A stretch of 6,913 nt of DNA. It comes from Acidimicrobiaceae bacterium. GTDB taxonomy: Bacteria; Actinomycetota; Acidimicrobiia; Acidimicrobiales; Bog-793. Of the stretch, positions 1 to 6,261 are shown piece by piece; the first letter of the stretch is position 1; each line of letters starts with the position of its first letter. The notes under the pieces are model-generated. The model searched no databases and had not been told where the DNA came from. It saw only the letters and a program-made list of their open reading frames with translations. The translations under genes were made by a program, and so were the position numbers. Location of the stretch: contig JAODBN010000320.1 of assembly GCA_025463965.1 (NCBI GenBank), positions 1-6,913 on the forward strand. Direction: 5' to 3'.

Positions 1-20
1 CCCCGCGTCCCGCCGGCACC

Positions 21-878
21 TTGCGGGTGTTCGTCGGGGGCGCCCGGCCGCGCACGCTTGCGGCGGCCGTCGTGCCGGTAGCTGTCGGCGTGGCGGTCGC
101 CCATGCCGAGGGGCACCTCTCGTGGTGGCGCGCCGTCCTCGCTCTCGTCGTGTCGCTCTCGATGCAGGTGGGAACCAACTACGCCAACGACTACTCCGAC
201 GGGATCCGGGGCACCGACGCCAACCGCGTCGGTCCCGCCCGACTGGTGGGCGGTGGGCTCGCCTCGCCGCGGGCCGTGAAGGCGGCGGCGATGTGCAGCT
301 TCGCCGTCGGGGCAGTGGCGGGCCTGGTGTTGGCGATCGCCACCTCGCCCTGGCTGCTGGCGGTGGGCGCAGCGTGCATCGCAGCCGGTTGGTTGTACAC
401 GGGTGGCCCCCGTCCCTACGGCTACCTCGGCCTGGGTGAGCTCTTCGTGTTCGTCTTCTTCGGCCTCGTCGCGGTGACCGGGACCGTGTACGTGAGCGCG
501 GGCCATCTCAGCGCGCTCGCCTGGGTGGCGGCGGTGCCCGTCGGTTTGTTGGCGGTGGCCCTTCTCGTTGTGAACAACTTGCGTGACATCCCTGGCGATC
601 GGGCCGCGGGCAAGCGGACCTTGGCGGTCGTCCTCGGGCCGCACCGAACCCGGCTGCTCTATGCCTGTTGTGTCCTCTTTGCCATCGCCTGCGCGGGTGC
701 CGTCGCCCGTTGGCGACTCCCGGCCCTGCTCGCCCTGGCGGCACTCCCCGTCGCCGTGCGCCCGGTGCGCCGGGTGCTTTCTGGAGCCACAGGCAGGGAT
801 CTGATCCCCGCTCTTGTGATGACCGGTGGCCTCCAGCTCGTCTTTGGAGCGCTCCTCACCGCTGGGATCGCCTGGTGA
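21..878 (+). CDS. menA: MenA, 1,4-dihydroxy-2-naphthoate polyprenyltransferase
   Basis: This UbiA-superfamily membrane enzyme attaches a polyprenyl chain to 1,4-dihydroxy-2-naphthoate, giving demethylmenaquinone, late in menaquinone synthesis. Numbered from the TTG at 21, the protein has 285 residues, close to the usual MenA length. It has about eight or nine hydrophobic segments (roughly 13-30, 36-53, 86-106, 110-126, 140-160, 166-184, 210-228, 231-250, 262-283). The first Asp-rich prenyl-diphosphate/Mg motif is NDYSD at 56-60. The second is NNLRDIPGD at 185-193, followed by GKRTLAV. The early GARPRTL and later RLVGGG stretches are typical of MenA rather than UbiA or chlorophyll synthase. 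The start is uncertain: TTG at 21 and GTG at 27 are the only candidates visible, no ribosome-binding site is evident, and the frame stays open to the window edge, so the true start may lie outside. It converges on menH. Confidence 0.9.
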   Translation: MRVFVGGARPRTLAAAVVPVAVGVAVAHAEGHLSWWRAVLALVVSLSMQVGTNYANDYSDGIRGTDANRVGPARLVGGGLASPRAVKAAAMCSFAVGAVAGLVLAIATSPWLLAVGAACIAAGWLYTGGPRPYGYLGLGELFVFVFFGLVAVTGTVYVSAGHLSALAWVAAVPVGLLAVALLVVNNLRDIPGDRAAGKRTLAVVLGPHRTRLLYACCVLFAIACAGAVARWRLPALLALAALPVAVRPVRRVLSGATGRDLIPALVMTGGLQLVFGALLTAGIAW

Positions 879-901
879 GCCGGCGCCGAGCGCGCAGGGT
901 T

Positions 902-930
902 GGTGGCTTCGCGCTTTCGGCGAACCAGCC
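902..930. terminator. Possible bidirectional terminator hairpin between menA and menH
   Basis: The 53-base gap between the convergent menA and menH stops contains an imperfect stem. Bases 908-912 (TTCGC) pair with 920-924 (GCGAA), then 904-906 (TGG) with 925-927 (CCA), then 902-903 (GG) with 929-930 (CC). C907 and G928 are bulged, and the loop is 913-919. That is ten pairs. No T-run follows on either strand, so it is not a classical intrinsic terminator. Terminators without U-tracts have been proposed in actinobacteria. The call rests on position and fold only. Confidence 0.4.
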
Positions 931-931
931 G

Positions 932-1774
932 TCAGGCGGGGCCGCCGACCCGGGTCAAAAAGGACGTCACGAGCGCGCCGAAGGCGTCGGGTCGCTCGAA
1001 GCACGCGGCGTGCCCGGCACCCGGCACGAGCTCGCGCGACGCGTTCTGCCCGATGGCCGCGGCCAGGCGCGTGGCAAGGCGAACGAAGCGCTCGTCGTGC
1101 TCGCCGGCGACGGCGAGGACGGGCATGGCGAGTTGTCCGAGCCGATCCCAGGACGGACGCTGGGTACCGGTGCCGCAGGTCCGGAGCGACGCGGCCAACC
1201 CGGCCGCGGTGTTGACCAGGCGCGAGTCCATGTCGGCCTGCTCCTGCGTGAGGTGCGAGAAGAGGGGGCCGGCGAGCCACCGTTCGAAAAATGCCGTGAG
1301 AGCGACGTCACCCCCCTCCTCGAGGGAGCCGGCCAGCGCCTCGTCGGCAGCGCGTCGCTCCGCCCGGCCGGCCGGGTCCTCGATCCCCGCCGTCGCGCCC
1401 ACCAGCACGAGCGCCTGCACGAGCTCGGGCCGCCGCAGCGCGAGCTCGAGGCAGGTGCGCCCGCCCAGCGAGTAGCCGAGGTAGGTGGCGGGTCCCCCGA
1501 CCTCGCCGAGCAGGTCGGCCGCCTCGCCCAGAGTCGACACCTCCACCTGCCCCGAGCCCCCGTGACCAGGCAGGTCCACCGTCATCAACTGATGGTCCTC
1601 GGGCAGATAGGGGAGCACCCGACGCCACGAACCGGCGCTCTGGGTGAACCCGTGGACGAGGACAAGGCGCGGACCGTTCCCAGTGGCGGTTGCGGCGAGC
1701 AGGGGGCGGGACGCGGCCTGAGCGGCGGGCGCCGGCGATCGACGCGCGGGTCGTTCGGGCGAGGCCGGGGGCAC
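932..1774 (-). CDS. menH: MenH, SHCHC synthase (alpha/beta hydrolase)
   Basis: MenH eliminates pyruvate from SEPHCHC to give SHCHC, the step after MenD, in the cytoplasm. The 280-residue protein is an alpha/beta hydrolase with an oxyanion-hole strand LVLVHGFTQ (37-45), DLPGHGGS (67-74), a nucleophile elbow GYSLGGR (100-106, Ser102), GEHDERF (224-230, Asp227) and GAGH (252-255, His255). These give a complete Ser-Asp-His triad. HGFTQ and GYSLGGR are characteristic of MenH, and menD next door supports the name. A different hydrolase is still possible, because the superfamily is hard to separate by eye. The start is GTG at 1774. It gives about 22 Pro/Ala/Arg-rich residues that MenH proteins normally lack, but I see no ATG, GTG or TTG between it and the conserved core (only a CTG at 1702). 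No good ribosome-binding site precedes it, so it may be leaderless. Confidence 0.82.
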   Translation of the reverse strand: MPPASPERPARRSPAPAAQAASRPLLAATATGNGPRLVLVHGFTQSAGSWRRVLPYLPEDHQLMTVDLPGHGGSGQVEVSTLGEAADLLGEVGGPATYLGYSLGGRTCLELALRRPELVQALVLVGATAGIEDPAGRAERRAADEALAGSLEEGGDVALTAFFERWLAGPLFSHLTQEQADMDSRLVNTAAGLAASLRTCGTGTQRPSWDRLGQLAMPVLAVAGEHDERFVRLATRLAAAIGQNASRELVPGAGHAACFERPDAFGALVTSFLTRVGGPA

Positions 1775-1779
1775 GGCAG

Positions 1780-3540
1780 GTGACAGTACAGGCGACCTTT
1801 GCGGCGACGATCGTCGATGAATGGGTGCGCTGCGGGGTGCGCCACGCGGTGCTCGCCCCGGGCTCGCGCTCGGCTCCGCTGGCCCACGCCCTTCTCAACG
1901 AGCCTCGCCTGGCGCTGCACGTTCGCCTGGACGAGCGCTCGGCGGCGTACTTCGCCCTCGGCATCGCCATTTCCACCGGAGAGCCGGTGGTGGTGGTCAC
2001 GACGAGTGGGACCGCGGCGGCCGAGCTGCATGCCGCCGTGCTCGAGGCGGACCTCGCCGGGGTTCCACTGATCTGCGCGACGGCCGACCGGCCGCCCGAG
2101 CTCCATCAGGTGGGCGCCGCCCAGACCGTCGAGCAGGAGGGTCTGTTCGGCCGGGCAGTCCGCTTTATGGCGTCCCCTGGCGTCCCCGATGAAGCCGGGC
2201 GCCCGACGTGGCGCTCGTTCGGGGCTCGCTCGGTCGCCGAGGCACGCTCGGGCCCGCGCGGTCCTGGCCCGGTGCATCTCAACTTGGCGTTCCGAGAGCC
2301 GCTCGTGGCCGAGCCCGGGCCGCTGCCGGACGGCAGGCCCGGCGGCGCCCCGTGGCACGAGACCGCTGGCGGCCCGGGAGTGGCCGACAGCGCACTCGAG
2401 CGGCTGTCGGCGGAGCTCTCGGGCGCCCGCCGCGGCGTGGTGGTCGCTGGAGCCGACGCCGGCGGGGCGGGCATGGCTGGGCCTCGCGCAGTGCGGGCCC
2501 TCGCTGCGGCGCTCGACTGGCCGGTTCTCGTCGACACCCGCGCCTGGCCGCGCGAGCCGGGTGCGGACGACGAGGTGCTGATCGCCGCGTTCGACCAGCT
2601 TCTTCGCAGCCCGAGGGCGCGCGCCGAGCTCCAGCCGGACCTCGTGCTGCATCTCGGGGCCCGACCGGCATCCAAGGTGCTCTCCACCTGGCTCGCCGCG
2701 CTGCCCGCTTCCTGCCGCCAGGTGCTGGTCGACCCATGGGGGCGCTGGCAGGACCCCGACCGGAGGGTCGACCTCGTGCTCGGCGCCGACCCCGGACAGC
2801 TCGCCGAAGCGGCGCTCGGCGCGGCCGCCAAGGGGCGCGGCGGCTTTGAGTGGTCGCAGCGGTGGCGAGAGGCGGAGAGGGCCGCCCACGGAGCGATCGA
2901 CGCCGAGCTCGACGGCGAGGACGCGCTCAGCGAGCCCGGCCTCGCGAGGGCCCTGTACGCCTCAGTGCCGCCCGGCTCGGCGATCTTCGCCTCTTCCTCG
3001 ATGCCGGTGCGCGAGCTCGAGTGGTTCGCGCGCCCCCGCCCGGGTGCACCAGTGGTGCTTGCGAACCGAGGCGCAAACGGGATCGACGGCGTGGGGTCGA
3101 CGTTCCTCGGGGTCGCGGCGGGCCGCACGGCGGCCGGCGTCGGCCCGACCTACGGCCTGGTTGGGGACCTGGCCTTTCTCTACGACCTCTCGGCGCTCGT
3201 GTGGGGCCGCTCCGAGGAGATCCCGCCTGGCCGGCTCGTCGTCGTCGACAACGGTGGCGGCGCGATCTTCTCGTTCCTGCCGTATGCCGCCGCGCTCGAG
3301 CGAGCGCAGTTCGAGCGTGCGTTCGGCACGCCACAGCGGGTCGACCCCGCGGTCGTCGCCGCGGCGCTCGGCTTTCCGGTCAAGGAGGTCTCGCGCCGAG
3401 ACGAGCTCGTCAGAGCCGTCACCGCCGAACCCACTGAGCTCGAGGTGATCGTGGCCCGAGGGGAGCGGGATCAGAACCTGGAAGTGCACCGCCGCATCGA
3501 GCAGGCCGTGGCGGCGGCCGTCGACTCGGCCCTCGGCTGA
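1780..3540 (+). CDS. menD: MenD, SEPHCHC synthase (ThDP-dependent)
   Basis: MenD joins isochorismate and 2-oxoglutarate, with loss of CO2, to make SEPHCHC, the first committed step of the classical menaquinone pathway. From GTG 1780 the protein has 586 residues, slightly longer than the usual ~550. The N-terminal pyrimidine-binding domain has LAPGSRSAPLA (25-35), the catalytic Glu52 in DERSA, TTSGTA (74-79) and ADRPPE (102-107). The C-terminal domain has NRGANGIDG (429-437), a MenD hallmark, and the ThDP/Mg motif running from GD at 462-463 to Asn491. The GTG at 1780 places the conserved core (WVRCGVRHAVLAPGSR) at the family's normal distance. An in-frame TTG at 1690 would add 30 Arg/Ala-rich residues and overlap menH. 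Only weak purine-rich sequence (GGGGG, 1767-1771) precedes the start. M. tuberculosis MenD is feedback-inhibited by 1,4-dihydroxy-2-naphthoate; whether this one is cannot be read here. Confidence 0.93.
   Translation: MTVQATFAATIVDEWVRCGVRHAVLAPGSRSAPLAHALLNEPRLALHVRLDERSAAYFALGIAISTGEPVVVVTTSGTAAAELHAAVLEADLAGVPLICATADRPPELHQVGAAQTVEQEGLFGRAVRFMASPGVPDEAGRPTWRSFGARSVAEARSGPRGPGPVHLNLAFREPLVAEPGPLPDGRPGGAPWHETAGGPGVADSALERLSAELSGARRGVVVAGADAGGAGMAGPRAVRALAAALDWPVLVDTRAWPREPGADDEVLIAAFDQLLRSPRARAELQPDLVLHLGARPASKVLSTWLAALPASCRQVLVDPWGRWQDPDRRVDLVLGADPGQLAEAALGAAAKGRGGFEWSQRWREAERAAHGAIDAELDGEDALSEPGLARALYASVPPGSAIFASSSMPVRELEWFARPRPGAPVVLANRGANGIDGVGSTFLGVAAGRTAAGVGPTYGLVGDLAFLYDLSALVWGRSEEIPPGRLVVVDNGGGAIFSFLPYAAALERAQFERAFGTPQRVDPAVVAAALGFPVKEVSRRDELVRAVTAEPTELEVIVARGERDQNLEVHRRIEQAVAAAVDSALG
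1783..1788 (-). promoter_or_regulatory. Candidate -10 element for a leaderless menH transcript
   Basis: On the minus strand these bases read TACTGT, which fits the TAnnnT -10 pattern of actinobacterial promoters, and TG lies directly upstream. Its downstream edge is eight bases from the proposed menH GTG, so initiation at or close to the GTG would give a leaderless mRNA. That would explain the missing ribosome-binding site. The element lies inside codons 2-3 of menD. No recognisable -35 is visible. A six-base match of this kind can occur by chance. Confidence 0.25.
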
Positions 3541-3573
3541 GCCCCCGCCTCCCGGATCGGGCCGACGGCTCAG
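3537..3573. terminator. Shared bidirectional hairpin containing both stop codons
   Basis: CTGAGCC at 3537-3543 is exactly complementary to GGCTCAG at 3567-3573, a perfect 7-bp outer stem. Inside it, CCCG (3551-3554) and CGGG (3558-3561) form a second short stem around GAT. The left arm contains the menD stop TGA (3538-3540). The right arm contains the stop of the convergent DUF169 gene (3570-3572 on the minus strand). The position suits a two-way terminator. There is no T-run on either side, so termination activity is inferred. Confidence 0.45.
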
Positions 3574-4304
3574 GCGAAGCGGCGCGCATCGGCGGCCGCG
3601 TAGCGGGCCACCGAGGTGTCGATCTCGGCCGTCTTCTCGATCGCGTCCACCGCTTCTGCCAGCGTGGCGGCGGGCAGCGCACAGGTCATCTCGTCGCCGC
3701 GCATACCGGTGCGGGCGCGCGAGAGGGCACAGCCGACGCTGGCGGCCGGCCGACCCTGTTCCGCCGCGATGGCCACGATGTGGCATTGCGGCTTTCCCTC
3801 GATGGTCAGTCCGGGCAACGCGTCGGAGAGCACCATGAGCTGGCGTCCGTTGACGCGCAGCAGCACGACGTCGGGGTCGACCTCTTCGGGAAGCGAGGTG
3901 AGGGGACCGTAGGTGACCGCGGCCGGGCGCTCGGAGAGGTGGGGAATGCCCTGGACCGCCTCGGGGGTGACCCACCCACTCTCGAGGAGCGCCGCGACGT
4001 CCCCGTTTCCCCCGACCTCCTCGAGCGAGACGAAGCCGTGCGTGAACGAGCCGACGCTGCAGTTTGCGTGGTCCTCCGCGACCGTGGTGAAGGATCGCTC
4101 GGCTCCGTGGATCCAAAAGACGCAACCGGCAGGCACCCGGCCGCTGCGGCCGTCTTCCGCGGGAGCGCTGAACGGGGCGTCGAAGGGGGCGACCGCTGCG
4201 GGCGGCGCGGCGTCGAACGCGATGGCGACCGGTGCGACGGCGAGGTGCAGGACCTCGGTGAGGCGCTGTCCCAGCCCGTGCCAGTCGGTGCCGAGTTCTG
4301 CCAT
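3570..4304 (-). CDS. DUF169 family protein, function unknown
   Basis: I recognise this as DUF169 (COG2043), a widespread family with no established function that I know of. It has 244 residues from the ATG at 4304; the numbers below count from the ATG one codon upstream at 4307. The N-terminus carries the family-like VAPVAIAFD stretch (24-32). It is followed by CVFW (62-65), EDHANCSVGSFTHGF (78-92), a mid-domain PDVVLLRVNGRQLMVL (145-160), GKPQCH (171-176), and SVGCALSRARTGMRGDEMTCALP (190-211). Five cysteines (62, 83, 175, 193, 209) and His80, His90 and His176 lie in these blocks and may form a cofactor or metal site; that is inference. There is no signal peptide or membrane segment, so it is probably cytosolic. 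ATG 4304 is preferred to ATG 4307 because AGGAGG ends five bases before 4304 but only two before 4307. It converges on menD and diverges from tyrS. Confidence 0.8.
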   Translation of the reverse strand: MAELGTDWHGLGQRLTEVLHLAVAPVAIAFDAAPPAAVAPFDAPFSAPAEDGRSGRVPAGCVFWIHGAERSFTTVAEDHANCSVGSFTHGFVSLEEVGGNGDVAALLESGWVTPEAVQGIPHLSERPAAVTYGPLTSLPEEVDPDVVLLRVNGRQLMVLSDALPGLTIEGKPQCHIVAIAAEQGRPAASVGCALSRARTGMRGDEMTCALPAATLAEAVDAIEKTAEIDTSVARYAAADARRFA

Positions 4305-4309
4305 CATTT

Positions 4310-4315
4310 CCTCCT
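4310..4315 (-). promoter_or_regulatory. Strong ribosome-binding site deciding the DUF169 start
   Basis: The minus strand reads AGGAGG here, the full Shine-Dalgarno consensus and the best in the window. Two ATG codons follow in tandem (4307 and 4304). The spacing is two bases to the first and five to the second, so the second is the likelier initiator. Confidence 0.75.
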
Positions 4316-4343
4316 CGTCCGCATCCCGGGGGGCCTGCTGCCC

Positions 4344-4355
4344 ACCCGGCCGGGT
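4344..4355. repeat. Perfect 12-bp palindrome in the DUF169/tyrS divergent spacer
   Basis: ACCCGGCCGGGT is exactly self-complementary and lies near the middle of the 76-base spacer between the divergent DUF169 and tyrS starts. It could be an operator for a dimeric regulator acting on one or both genes. In DNA this GC-rich, a G/C palindrome of ten of these bases is not rare, so the operator reading is speculative. The spacer is too short for a T-box leader, and none is visible. Confidence 0.35.
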
Positions 4356-4360
4356 CCTCT

Positions 4361-4366
4361 CACTAT
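4361..4366 (+). promoter_or_regulatory. Weak candidate -10 element for tyrS
   Basis: CACTAT matches TATAAT at positions 2, 5 and 6 and lies 14 bases before the tyrS GTG. This is the most AT-containing part of the divergent spacer. The complement of the same few bases gives CATAGT (4363-4368), which matches TATAAT at four positions and could serve the divergent DUF169 gene. No clear -35 is seen for either direction. A promoter is expected here from gene layout, but the exact hexamers are guesses. Confidence 0.25.
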
Positions 4367-4380
4367 GGCAGGCTGACTGC

Positions 4381-5664
4381 GTGCCTTCGCTCGGCGAGGA
4401 CCTCCGCTATCGGGGCCTGGTCCATCAATCCTCTGATCCCGAGCTGTTCGAGCTGCTCGATAACGGGCACCTCTCGGGATACATCGGCTTTGACCCGAGC
4501 GGGGACAGCCTGCACGTCGGCAACCTCCTCCAGCTGTGCAACCTGCGCCGGTTCCAGCTCGCGGGTCACCGGCCGATCGCCCTCGTCGGCGGCGCCACCG
4601 GATTCATCGGGGACCCCGGCGGCAAGTCGGAGGAGCGCAATCTGCTCTCGCCCGAGCAGCTCGAGGCCAACATCGAAGGCATCCGCCCCCAGCTCGCGCG
4701 TTTCCTCGACTTCTCGCCGGACGCGGGGCCAAGCCAGGCGCGCCTCGTCAACAACGCGGACTGGCTCGCGCCGTGGCACCTCATCGATTTTCTTCGTGAC
4801 ATCGGAAAGCACGTCACGGTCAACCAGATGGTTGCAAAGGACTCCGTGCGGAACCGGCTGGAGCGAGCCGACCAGGGCATCTCGTTCACCGAGTTCAGCT
4901 ACATGCTCCTCCAGGCCGCCGACTTCCTCCACCTCTACGACGCCGAGGGCTGCCGGCTCCAGATGGGGGGGAGCGACCAGTGGGGGAACATCGTGACGGG
5001 GATCGACCTCGTCCGGCGCGTGCGCGGGGCAACCGCGTTCGGGCTCACCTCGCCGCTCGTGTTGAAGGCAGACGGGACCAAGTTCGGAAAGACCGAGTCG
5101 GGCGCGGTGTGGCTGGATCCCAGGCGCACGAGCCCCTTCGCCTTCTACCAGTTCTTCTTTCGCACCGAGGACGCGGTTGTCGGTGCGTACCTGCGCTACT
5201 TCACGTTTCTCCGCCACGACGAGATCGAGTCGCTCGACGCGGCCAGCTCGGCTCACCCTGAGCGGCGCGAGGCCCAGCGCGCGCTCGCCCGGGAGGTGAC
5301 CACCCTCGTGCACGGTGCCGCCGAGACCGAGCGTGTGGAGCGAGCCGCGGCACTGCTCTACACCGAGGACGTCGTGGAGCTCGACGCCGGCACCCTTGCG
5401 ATGGCGCTCGCGGACGCCCCCTCGAGCGAGCACGCCGCGTCCGTACTGGAAGAGGGGCTCGACCTCGTGGAGGTCCTCGTCTCCTCGGGACTGGTCGGCT
5501 CGAGGAGCCAGGCTCGGACGGCGATCGAGCAGGGGGGCGCCTACGTCAACAACCGTCGGGTAGAACCGGACCAGGCGCGACTCACCAGCGCCGATCTCCT
5601 CGACGGAGGCTACGTCCTGGTGCGCCGAGGCCGGCGCGAGCTGCACCTGCTGCGCTTCTCGTGA
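4381..5664 (+). CDS. tyrS: Tyrosyl-tRNA synthetase
   Basis: This cytosolic class I aminoacyl-tRNA synthetase charges tRNA-Tyr with tyrosine. It has 427 residues, normal for bacterial TyrRS. The Rossmann catalytic domain has GYIGFDPSGDSLHVGN (33-48). That block includes the tyrosine-site Tyr34 and Asp38 and the HIGH-type signature HVGN at 45-48. The substrate-binding block GGSDQWGN (197-204) and the KMSKS-type loop KFGKT (234-238) follow. All match the classic bacterial TyrRS layout in spacing. From about residue 361 the C-terminal S4 RNA-binding domain follows (DLVEVLVSSGLVGSRSQAR, then GGAYVNNRR). The GTG at 4381 is the only start that gives the family's short N-terminus (GEDLRYRGLVHQ). The ribosome-binding site is weak (AGG, 4370-4372). 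Nothing looks broken. Its stop overlaps the next gene by four bases. Confidence 0.97.
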   Translation: MPSLGEDLRYRGLVHQSSDPELFELLDNGHLSGYIGFDPSGDSLHVGNLLQLCNLRRFQLAGHRPIALVGGATGFIGDPGGKSEERNLLSPEQLEANIEGIRPQLARFLDFSPDAGPSQARLVNNADWLAPWHLIDFLRDIGKHVTVNQMVAKDSVRNRLERADQGISFTEFSYMLLQAADFLHLYDAEGCRLQMGGSDQWGNIVTGIDLVRRVRGATAFGLTSPLVLKADGTKFGKTESGAVWLDPRRTSPFAFYQFFFRTEDAVVGAYLRYFTFLRHDEIESLDAASSAHPERREAQRALAREVTTLVHGAAETERVERAAALLYTEDVVELDAGTLAMALADAPSSEHAASVLEEGLDLVEVLVSSGLVGSRSQARTAIEQGGAYVNNRRVEPDQARLTSADLLDGGYVLVRRGRRELHLLRFS

Positions 5665-6200
5665 GCGCCCGGCGAGCCGCTCGCTCGGCCATGGGGGCTC
5701 TCGTGCCCGGCAAGCACGAGGCCACCCCGGGTTGGCGGTCCGCCCGGCTCAGCGCGACGTCGTGGCGATCGCTGGCGGTCGGGGTCGCGCTCGTCGGGAC
5801 GGCCCTCGGTGCCACCAGCTGCTCGGTGGCCGCCGACAACGCCTCGGGGGTGAAGTCCTGGGCGAGTCAGGCCAGCTACGGGTCGAGCACGACCCTTCTC
5901 AAGCAGGACTTGCAGGAGATCTCCACCGGGATCCGACTGAAGAAGCTGCTGGCGACCAAGACCGCCTGCGACGGGCTCGGCGCTGACGCCGGGACCGCCG
6001 TCGGCCAGCTACCCACCCCCGACACGCGCTTCACCAACGAGCTGAGCGCTGCCTACAACGATCTCGTCAACGCAGCGCAGTCGTGCTCGACCGCGAGCTC
6101 GTTCTCATCCTCGGCGTTCCGCCGGTACCGCTCCGGCGCGGCCGCGGCGTCCCGGCTGCTCGCCCAGGCCGCCCGTCGCTTCTCCGAGCTCGGCGGTTGA
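5661..6200 (+). CDS. Small exported, possibly lipid-anchored protein of unknown function
   Basis: I do not recognise this 179-residue protein. Its N-terminus is basic up to about residue 36. A hydrophobic stretch (38-52, LAVGVALVGTALGAT) ends at Cys54 in ATSC. This resembles a lipoprotein signal, but Thr and Ser at -2 and -1 and Ala at -3 make it a relaxed lipobox. A type I signal peptide or a single membrane anchor is the alternative. The mature part is Ala/Ser-rich and looks mainly helical, with an amphipathic C-terminal helix (about 152-177). Cys103 and Cys142 could form a disulfide outside the cell. The GTG at 5661 overlaps the tyrS stop (GTGA), which suggests translational coupling. ATG 5691 would shorten it by ten residues and keep the signal intact. 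A cell-envelope role is inferred from the export signal only. Confidence 0.7.
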   Translation: MSARRAARSAMGALVPGKHEATPGWRSARLSATSWRSLAVGVALVGTALGATSCSVAADNASGVKSWASQASYGSSTTLLKQDLQEISTGIRLKKLLATKTACDGLGADAGTAVGQLPTPDTRFTNELSAAYNDLVNAAQSCSTASSFSSSAFRRYRSGAAAASRLLAQAARRFSELGG

Positions 6201-6246
6201 CCGCAGGGCCCACGGCCGCTGGCTCGCCGTCGGCGCCCCCAGGCGG

Positions 6247-6252
6247 TAGCTT
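6247..6252 (+). promoter_or_regulatory. Candidate -10 element for the flavin reductase gene
   Basis: TAGCTT fits the actinobacterial TAnnnT -10 pattern and ends nine bases before the ATG at 6262. This would place transcription start at or within a few bases of the ATG, giving a leaderless or nearly leaderless mRNA. The only Shine-Dalgarno-like sequence, AGGA at 6257-6260, is one base from the ATG, which is too close to work normally. The rest of the 61-base gap (6201-6261) holds only a short GCGG-TTGA-CCGC hairpin across the preceding stop codon. The match is short and may be chance. Confidence 0.25.
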
Positions 6253-6261
6253 CGCCAGGAA

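Noticed and set aside
1690..1779. A 30-residue N-terminal extension of menD from a TTG at 1690.
   Set aside because: It is Arg/Ala-rich, exceeds the usual MenD N-terminus and would overlap menH by 85 bases. The GTG at 1780 fits the family better.
668..1783. A 371-codon plus-strand frame opposite menH.
   Set aside because: menH has a complete catalytic triad on the minus strand, whereas this frame gives an Arg/Gly-rich protein with no motif.
1585..2889. A 434-codon minus-strand open frame over menD and the menH 5' end.
   Set aside because: It overlaps two confidently assigned genes and shows no family motif. It is explained by codon bias on the opposite strand.
2962..4125. A 387-codon minus-strand frame across the menD 3' end and the DUF169 gene.
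   Set aside because: It runs out of frame through the well-supported DUF169 gene, and the protein is low-complexity and Arg-rich.
4365..4376. A three-codon ATG-GCA-GGC-TGA frame ending four bases before the tyrS GTG, considered as a regulatory leader peptide.
   Set aside because: It contains no tyrosine codon, has no clear ribosome-binding site, and could easily arise by chance.
4363..5646. A 427-codon open frame on the minus strand, almost exactly opposite tyrS.
   Set aside because: It mirrors the tyrS codon frame in high-GC DNA, where antisense stops are rare. Its composition is Arg/Glu/Val/Leu-rich and no domain is recognisable.
6193..6204. A GCGG-TTGA-CCGC hairpin over the stop of the exported-protein gene, considered as a terminator.
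   Set aside because: It has only four or five base pairs and no T-run, so it is too weak to call in this base composition.
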